DNA of 64,000 bases from Paramoeba atlantica. Taxonomy: Eukaryota > Discosea. The number at the start of each line of letters is the position of its first letter. Within the stretch, counting starts at the first letter, position 1. The position numbers were made by a program, and so were the translations under genes. The notes beneath the pieces were generated by a model. That model saw only the letters and a list, made by a program, of their open reading frames with translations, had not been told where the DNA came from and made no database searches. The DNA lies in the NCBI GenBank assembly GCA_977017575.1, contig CDRNVI010000184.1, forward strand, positions 114,796 to 178,795. Direction: 5' to 3'. Positions 56,908-64,000 of this stretch are shown in pieces.

Positions 56908-57310
56908 TTAATCAACTTCCTCGATCTTGGGTTCAGCAGAAGAACCAGATCCTCCTGCATTTCCACCAGAACCAGAGAAACCTCCAGAACCAGAATCACC
57001 ACCAGGGAATCCACCAGCTCCACCAGGGAATCCACCAGGCATACCTCCTCCTGGCATACCACTGGGCATACCACCAGGCACACCACCCTCACCACCAGCT
57101 CCTTGGTAGATCTTGGAGAAGATTGGCATCACCTTCTCTTCCAATTCCTTCCTCCTGTGTTCAAACTCAGCAACAAAGAGTAAGCATAGTTCTCAAGTCC
57201 ATTCTTCGCTTCAACCTTCTTACGAGCTTCCTCATCTTCATCCTTAAACTGTTCAGCATCCTTCACCATTCAATCAATATCAGCTTGAGACAATTGACTC
57301 CTGCGAGTTC
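56908..57310 (-). pseudogene. Cytosolic Hsp70 C-terminal fragment
   Basis: Reading the minus strand from 57310: SQLSQADID, a TGA, then [18 protein letters not shown] and [14 protein letters not shown]. After a gap and frame change come [15 protein letters not shown] and [14 protein letters not shown] Gly/Met/Pro-rich lid tail follows and ends in PKIEEVD and TAA. EEVD is the docking motif for TPR co-chaperones of cytosolic Hsp70. About 50-60 residues that normally follow the NYAYS segment are missing, so the fragment carries an internal deletion as well as loss of everything upstream of 57310, where TE-3 sequence starts. AATAAA-type signals lie in the 3' flank at 56820-56880. Confidence 0.88.
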
Positions 57311-57430
57311 TTCAACTCCTTCAAGTTCTTCAATTCTCTCAAGTTCCTCAGCTCCTTTCCAGTTCTTCAACTCCTTCAAGTTTTTCAACTCCTTTTCAAG
57401 TTCTTCAGGTTCTTCAACTTCATCTCGGTT
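57311..57430. repeat. TTCTTCAACTCCTTCAAG-type minisatellite
   Basis: Imperfect 15-18 bp units (TTCTTCAACTCCTTCAAG, TTCTTCAATTCTCTCAAG, TTTTTCAACTCCTTTTCAAG) between the Hsp70 break and gag. Confidence 0.75.
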
Positions 57431-57434
57431 TGTG

Positions 57435-58767
57435 ATGAGAGATGAATCTCACCGATATCTACTTGATGGCCTTTCACCTGTTCGTGGAAATGGGAAAGAC
57501 GAGGCGCCCTCTTATGAAGACCTCCAGAACAGTTTTCTTCAACTCTGAGAAGAGAGACAGCTGATGAACAAGGACTTGAGTGGCATGAGAAGACAAATCT
57601 CTCAACTCAGCTCGATGTTGATGGATCGACCCTTACCCATCTCAAGACTCTGGAACGTATACAAAGGCTCAAAGAGATAATCTGAGAGAACTGGTAAAAG
57701 AAACGAATTTTTCGGACCCCACTGAAGTGAACGATTTTTGTTATGTGGCGAGAGAAAAGCTGAACTCAAAAGTCTCGCCAAATGTGGCACCTCTTGGGAG
57801 GGATCTGAAGTTATTTATCAAACTGCCTAACTCAATTAGTTGGAAGATGGTGAGCGAGTCCCAAGATCCACTTGTTTTGCTTGAGGCTTTGCGGAAAATG
57901 TTTGGACAAACTGAAGAGGAGATGACAGACTCGTCCAGGTACCAAAATTTTCGAATGCCTAATTCGAAAATGAGCAAGTTCCAGCAGTACGCGACCCATT
58001 TTCTCGATCAAAATTTGAAGAAGAACAAAATTTCTCGAAGGGATGCGCGTGATAGAGATATTATTGACGAATTTGCTGAGAAATTTGAACAAGGGTCTGT
58101 ATTCAAGGCGAAGTTTAAGGATTTGGGAAGAAAACTTAATTGGGAGGATACAGTGAAGAGATTTCTTGTCGATCTGAAGTTCACTCTGGAGTGCTCGACG
58201 CCAGAACCTCGATTAGCAAAGATTGGAGTTCAGGATACGGCAGAGTATCAAAAGATTGCAGACCAAACTGATCGAAAGAGAAAGAGGGAAGAACCTTTTT
58301 GTTTCATTTGTGGTGGAGCTCATCTTCTCCGACTTTGTCGCTTGATGGAGGGATTGCGGTCTGAATCCGCAGCTTCTTTCAGGACTCAAGGGAAGATGAG
58401 ATGTCCACTTTGCGGCTTTACAGACCATGGAAGTCGCCAGTGTTTCTGGTTGAACACTGCGAAATTCATAAGGGTTCGCAATTGTCAAATGCCATTTTCG
58501 GTAAGGACCCCCTGGAGGAGAGCAATGGAACAATATTCCAAAGCAATCCAAAAGGAGTACCCTGAGACAATGGATTATCAAAAATGGCTACACGGGGAGA
58601 CCAGAACCCCCATGAAAACTGACTCCCAAAGACGGAAAGAACCTCAAAAGAAGTTCTGGAAACTAATTGAAAGAGCTTCCGAACTTTTTGATGCAATGGA
58701 AGGTGGAACACTAACACCTGAAGAGGGCACAAAAATACTGGCAAGGTTTGACTTCTTTACAATTTGA
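57435..58767 (+). pseudogene. TE-3 gag
   Basis: From ATG at 57435 the frame runs to a TGA at 57546, continues, and shifts by one base before 57690. The rest, to 58767, is a clean 346-codon frame. It has a capsid-like helical region (residues about 60-150, LVLLEALRKMFGQ onward) and two zinc knuckles near 58300-58440: CFICGGAHLLRLC, with one residue fewer than usual before the His, and CPLCGFTDHGSRQC. A charged C-terminal part follows. Gag forms the particle and binds RNA. Confidence 0.78.
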
Positions 58768-59330
58768 CAAATCTGAAAAATACTAAGAGATCTTGGAAAC
58801 AGGATACAAATCACACTTTGGTTAATCTGACTGACAAAGAATTTGTTATATTTGACAAGAAGATCTTGACGAGAGAAGTATTTCCGAAACTGAGTCAAAT
58901 AAATAACAATTTGTTAACCATACACCCCTTTTACTGTTGATCAAAAATGCATACATGATTCTGGTGCTGGAATTGATGTGGTGTCTGAAAAGCCCATTAA
59001 AAACATTGTACCAAGAATGAGAAGACCATATCAAGGCGGCAAGGTCACTATGGCAAGGGAGGAAGTTCTCCTTGAAATCAACATTGCTGCTGGGGAAAGG
59101 AGGAGACACTGGGTTCACAGTCTTAAATGAGCTCTCTTCCAGCATTATTTTTGGAACTCCATTTCTTTCAAAGATTGGAGCTGTCCTTGACTTTGACAAA
59201 GGAAAAATCGAATTCCGAAAATTGTTGCATGGGCAAACATTGACTTTCCCTTTTTGCAGAAAAATAAAGACAATTCTCAAATTTCCGCGGTTCTTCCAGA
59301 ACCTGTGGGGAAATTGGTGAATTGAAAACA
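58768..59330 (+). pseudogene. TE-3 aspartic protease
   Basis: In frames shifted from gag: a Lys-rich spacer, then FTVDQKCIHDSGAGIDVV near 58935-58985, with the retropepsin catalytic DSG. Further on, SSIIFGTPFLSKIGAVLDF at about 59135-59195 matches the hydrophobic flap-to-end region. It would cut the Gag-Pol polyprotein. The frame changes between the two halves near 59090. Confidence 0.7.
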
Positions 59331-59429
59331 GTTGAATGGATAACTTTAGAGCCCATGGAACAATCAGAAGAGACCCTCCAGTTGGAACCTGGGAAAGGAC
59401 GTCTGAAGTCTTCAATACAAAATCCTGAG

Positions 59430-59850
59430 TGAGAATGATTCTGGAGAACCGAAAAAATATCGTGTTCAGATCACCACTGCAGCAGGAAAAATAAGATATG
59501 AATGGTTTTTACATGAACAATTAAAAGACTCTGAACTTCTGAAAGATTACCTCTTAGAAAAAGAGAATGCAAGGAGAGAAATTCATAAAATCCTCCGCGA
59601 GACCCATTCTCCTGAGAGAATTCAGAAAAAGACGAAAATTAACACAATCCACAAATTCAAACCTTGGACAAGAAAATAAGGGATTTGACACCCAAATTAT
59701 CCAAGAAAGAATATACAATGGATATAATCAATATCTTGTTGTTGGCCCTACTGGCAGAGGAAGAATTCAAAAACGTTGGATGTACGAAGAAGATGTGAAA
59801 GATTCACATGGGAATGAATTAGAAAATTACCTCGAAATGAAGGGATAAAG
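59430..59850 (+). pseudogene. TE-3 tandem chromodomain-like segments
   Basis: First segment at about 59433-59570: KKYRVQITTAAGKIRYEWF then LLKDYLLEKENA. Second at about 59695-59848: IIQERIYNGYNQYLVV, GRIQKRWMYEEDV and ELENYLEMKG. Both show the strand, turn, W and C-terminal helix of a chromodomain, and the second matches the end of TE-1. A frame change separates them near 59565. Two in tandem is unusual. Confidence 0.6.
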
Positions 59851-60078
59851 AGACTAATCTTCCGGAACTGCGAAAGGAGATCGAATTTTTTTTTCTACTT
59901 TCACGCCTGAGGGTTTTTTGCGCCGTGTTTGTCCTGGTTTTCCCTCGAACCAAGGGCTTTCCACTCGTGTGGTTTTTCCCTTGCTATCTTTGCTATTTTG
60001 CTATTTTGCTATCCTTGACAGTCAGACTCGAACAAACAATTCAAGAAGAGTTTGCCAAGTGAGGACACTTGATTTTTC

Positions 60079-60094
60079 AAAAAGGGGGGAGAGG
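60079..60094 (+). promoter_or_regulatory. TE-3 polypurine tract
   Basis: AAAAAGGGGGGAGAGG directly before TGTAAATA, as in TE-1. Confidence 0.75.
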
Positions 60095-60370
60095 TGTAAA
60101 TACGGAAATCCTTTGCAGCTTCGAAAACAAAACTCTTTCGATTCTCTTGGTCAAACCAGAAACGTGCAAACAAGGAACCGAACGGAAACGAACACAAAAT
60201 ATCCTAATAAGATATTGTTGTTGGGCATTTGTCTCTTCATTCAGACCCAAAAATTGAACAAAAACCTCCAAGAGAATCATTTCCTTAAGCATATATTCAG
60301 GATCTTCTTTATCTCAACTACCCAGTTGTATCTGGACCACCCAGTAATTGTATGAAGACCTTCTTCCAAG
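60095..60370 (+). repeat. TE-3 3' LTR (right end uncertain)
   Basis: Starts TGTAAATACGGAAATCC. No second copy is in the window, so the end, placed before the C13 run at 60369, is a guess. Confidence 0.5.
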
Positions 60371-61740
60371 AACCCCCCCCCCCCAAAGCAGTATTGCCTG
60401 CCTCATCCCAGTTATCCTGTTGCCAGTGAACCAATGATGAGGAAGACTTCTATGTTGAGCAGCCACTGCCACAACTTCAACTCAACCAACCTCCTTTTTC
60501 CACTAAACTTTGAGTCAAGAAAGTAATCTTGGTAGATCCACATCACACATTGTGTATTATTCAATCTCACTGCTGTCTAAAATCATCAGCCTTGTTCACA
60601 TTTTTTTCTCAACCCATCACTCGCCGCACAAAGGATTAAGAAACAGAAAATTTCTTTTAAAAAGAAATTTATTGTTGTTTACCAACTAAATTCAACTTTT
60701 GGCGAAAACAGCAATAAAAAGAAATCAAAGAGCAGAAAAGAAAAAAAAGGAGAGAAACAAGAAAAGAAAAAAAAGGAAAACAGGGGGAAAAAAAGAAAAA
60801 AAAAGAAGGAAAAAGGGTAAAAAAAAAAGAAACCAAAGGAAAAAGAGATTCAAACACAAAGTTCCTTTCTCCAAGAAAGTTTCCTCTCTTTCTCTTCTCT
60901 TTCCTCTCTTCCTCTCTTTCTTCTCTTTCTTCTCTTTCTTCTCTTCCCTCCCTTTCCTCTCTCTCTCTCTCTTTCTTCTCTTTCTTCTTTCTCTCTTCTC
61001 TCTCTTCTGTCACCTGTGCTGCTCACCAAAAAAAAGAAACAAAAAAAGCGGTTGAACCGCTGATTTAGATCCCTTAATTTTTCAGGACATCGAAAACCGT
61101 GGAAGATGCTTTTTGTAAACTCAATAAACTGCTTTTTGGTTTTTTTTTTTTTCGTTTCTCTCTCTTTCTTGTTTCTCCCTTTTTTTCCCCCTTTCCCCAC
61201 TCTTTTCTCTTCTCAAGTTGTCCCCTCCTTTTTTTTCTCTCATTCTCCTTTTTCCAAAACAATTCATGCTGTTGTTCCCTGTCTCAGGTTGTGGCACCTT
61301 TCTTTTCAGGGGATCCGTCTCGGTGGGTGTGTTGTGTGATCTTGGGGTTGTGGTGATCTGCGCCAGCTCAAACCAAGAGGTCTTTTTTTTTTCATTTTTT
61401 TTTATTTTTTTCATTTTTTTCATTTTTTCCTTCTTTCCTTTTTTTTCTTATTTTTTCCCTTTTTTTCTTTTTTTTTTCCTTCTTTTTTTTCTTTTTTTTT
61501 TCCTTTTTCCTTTTTCCTTTTTTTTCCTTTTTCTCTTTGAAAAACAAAAGAGAGAGAAAAGAAAAGGGAATTTGGAAGGAAAAGAAGAAGAAGATAAAAA
61601 AAGAGAGAGGGAGAGAAAAAAAGAGAGAAAGAGTGAAAGAAAGAAAAAAAAGAGAGTAGAGAAAGAAAAAGAGAAAAGTGAAGAAAAAAAAGAGAAAAAG
61701 GTGAGAAAAAGAAAAAAGAGAAAGGGTGAGAGGAGAAAGA
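60371..61740. other. No gene recognised, mixed and low-complexity
   Basis: 60370-60660 is ordinary sequence without recognisable frames. 60720-60860 and 61560-61740 are A/G tracts, and 60880-61010 and 61380-61540 are T/C tracts. Short islands near 61045-61135 and 61260-61380 could be exons of an unrecognised gene. Confidence 0.4.
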
Positions 61741-61748
61741 AAAAAAAA

Positions 61749-61821
61749 AGCACCAGGAGGGACTCGAACCCACAACCACCAGCTCAGAAGGCCGATGCGC
61801 TACCAATTGCGCCACTAGTGC
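61749..61821 (-). tRNA. tRNA-Arg (anticodon UCU)
   Basis: The minus strand starts GCACTAGTGGCGCAATTGGT. The acceptor stem GCACTAG pairs fully with CTGGTGC. The A box TGGCGCAATTGG lies in the D arm. The anticodon loop CTTCTGA gives UCU, decoding AGA. The T arm holds GGTTCGAGTCC, with one mismatch in its stem. T-rich sequence directly downstream would end transcription by RNA polymerase III. Confidence 0.95.
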
Positions 61822-61999
61822 ATTTCTGAAAAATATTTTCCATTTTTTTTGTGTCCTTCTCTCTCTCTTCTCTCGGAGTCTCAAGAGGAGGGAGGTTTGT
61901 TGGTTGTGATTCTTTTGTTCCAATGGGGATTGGGAAGATTTCATCTGGAAAAAAGAGAGATAATGGTTTTTTTTTTGTTTTTTCTTTTGGATTTGTTTC

Positions 62000-62043
62000 A
62001 TACTCTCTGGATGCTAATTTGAAAATTCGGACCCAGAGAGTAT
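62000..62043 (+). repeat. Dispersed hairpin element H5
   Basis: ATACTCTCTGGATGC, TAATTTGAAAATT and ACCCAGAGAGTAT. It lies 180 bp upstream of the tRNA-Arg start. Confidence 0.85.
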
Positions 62044-62059
62044 GAATATATGATCACAA

Positions 62060-62353
62060 AAATATACCCAATCACAAAAGGGATGAAAAACAAAATGAAC
62101 CCTGTGGGGAAGGAAAAAAAACAAATTTTTGAGAAAAGGAGAATGAGGGAGGAAGGGGGGGGGAAAAAATAGAGCTTTAATTATGGAGGAGCAAGAAAAT
62201 GAAAAAAAAAAAAGGAAAGAAAAAAAGAAGAAAAAAGAAAAAAAAAAGATCCAGGAACCATCAAGACAGAGAAAAAGAAGGTTGGTGGGGAAGAAAATTG
62301 AGAAAAGAAAAAAAGAAAAAAGAAAAGAAAAAAAGAAAGAAAAAAAGGAGAAG
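62060..62353. other. No gene recognised
   Basis: G8-9 run near 62155 and A/G tract leading to the 5S gene, where on the minus strand it forms a T-rich 3' flank. Confidence 0.4.
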
Positions 62354-62471
62354 GTCTTCAGCACTCGGGATTCGAATGTGGTCACCCACCATTCTACTAA
62401 CCGAGCCCACAGCTGCTTAACTTCCGAGTTCTGATGGGATCGGGTGCTTTCAACTGGGTATGACCGAAGAC
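62354..62471 (-). rRNA. 5S ribosomal RNA
   Basis: Same 118-nt sequence as 50597-50714 by eye, including both helix I strands and the internal control region. The immediate flanks are similar (ACTTTC on the 5' side, A/G tract on the 3' side) but not identical, so the copies are dispersed, not tandem. Confidence 0.95.
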
Positions 62472-62572
62472 ACTTTCTCTTCTTTTTTTTCTTCTTTTAA
62501 CAAAATGATAAATTTTGAATCATCCCCTTTTTTTCTGGAAAAGAAGATAACCTCCTCACCTCCCTCTCCCTC

Positions 62573-62660
62573 TCTGTTCTCCCTGTTCTCCCTGTTCTCC
62601 CTGTTCTCCCTGTTCTCCCTGTTCTCCCTGTTCTCCCTGTTCTCCCTGTTCTCCCTGTCC
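62573..62660. repeat. CCTGTTCTC nonamer array
   Basis: About nine tandem 9-bp units between the 5S gene and polyubiquitin. Confidence 0.9.
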
Positions 62661-62757
62661 TTTCTCCTCTCTTTCTCTCTCAGCAATTCTCAAAAAAAAA
62701 CTGATTCATTTTTTCCAATAAATAAGTCGTTAAATAAATAGATATCTTTTATTTCTT

Positions 62758-64000
<1,243 letters not shown>

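Larger units (their letters stand above)
57310..60370 (+). mobile_element. TE-3: chromovirus-like element, gag-pro-chromodomain, pol deleted
   Basis: Gag with zinc knuckles, an aspartic protease and two chromodomain-like segments are followed by a polypurine tract (60079-60094) and TGTAAATACGGAAATCC. The last resembles the TE-1 LTR start. Reverse transcriptase, RNase H and integrase are absent between protease and chromodomains. No left LTR was found; its left end abuts the broken Hsp70. Unlike TE-1 and TE-2 it is rich in CpG. Confidence 0.7.

Overview
This window comes from the nuclear genome of a eukaryotic microbe. It contains spliceosomal-type GT-AG introns, polyubiquitin, ADF/cofilin, a cytosolic Hsp70 fragment with an EEVD end, 5S rRNA genes, a tRNA-Arg(UCU) gene, and Ty3/Gypsy (chromovirus-like) and Ty1/Copia retroelement remains. 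It is very AT-rich. More than a third of it is satellite or nearly pure purine/pyrimidine sequence. The lineage cannot be fixed from sequence alone; a free-living amoeboid or other protist fits, but this is inference.

Layout. 1-4175: a satellite built of 577-bp trimers, followed by an AAAATTGG octamer array and a tRNA-like relic. 4636-10083: a decayed chromovirus with two LTRs (TE-1). 10.1-18.0 kb: duplicated gene scraps (PB1-coiled-coil family, cofilin pseudogene, 5S fragment, LRR gene tails), a foldback element and a CACTA-type MITE. 18.0-22.7 kb: an RNase H fragment and a reverse transcriptase fragment on the minus strand, flanking a leucine-rich-repeat (LRR) gene whose introns are almost pure pyrimidine. 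22.7-29 kb: a poorly preserved RT-like region, purine/pyrimidine blocks, a foldback element and a Crypton-like tyrosine recombinase. 29.9-30.9 kb: PB1-coiled-coil gene A. 32.7-34.7 kb: a gag-only LTR element (TE-2). 35.5-42.0 kb: a second satellite built of 381-bp dimers, ending in the same octamer and tRNA-like boundary. 43-46.2 kb: Copia and chromovirus remnants. 47.9-50 kb: divergent cofilin / PB1 gene pair. 50.6 kb: 5S rRNA. 51.6-53.3 kb: second LRR gene copy. 53.85-56.35 kb: about 2.5 kb of pyrimidine sequence. 56.9-60.4 kb: Hsp70 3' end broken by a younger chromovirus (TE-3). 61.7-63.4 kb: tRNA-Arg, a second 5S rRNA and polyubiquitin.

The clearest working genes are polyubiquitin, cofilin, the two 5S rRNAs and tRNA-Arg. 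Most other coding material is duplicated and decayed. The decay pattern is informative. The cofilin pseudogene has lost nearly every CpG of the intact gene as TpG/CpA, and the interruptions in several otherwise open frames are almost all TGA, as expected if CGA decays to TGA. This points to cytosine methylation or a related mutator acting on duplicated DNA. The other notable structures are one-repeat-per-exon LRR genes with homopyrimidine introns, a dispersed ~45-bp hairpin family with compensatory arm changes, and two related satellites with different multimer order but the same boundary sequence.
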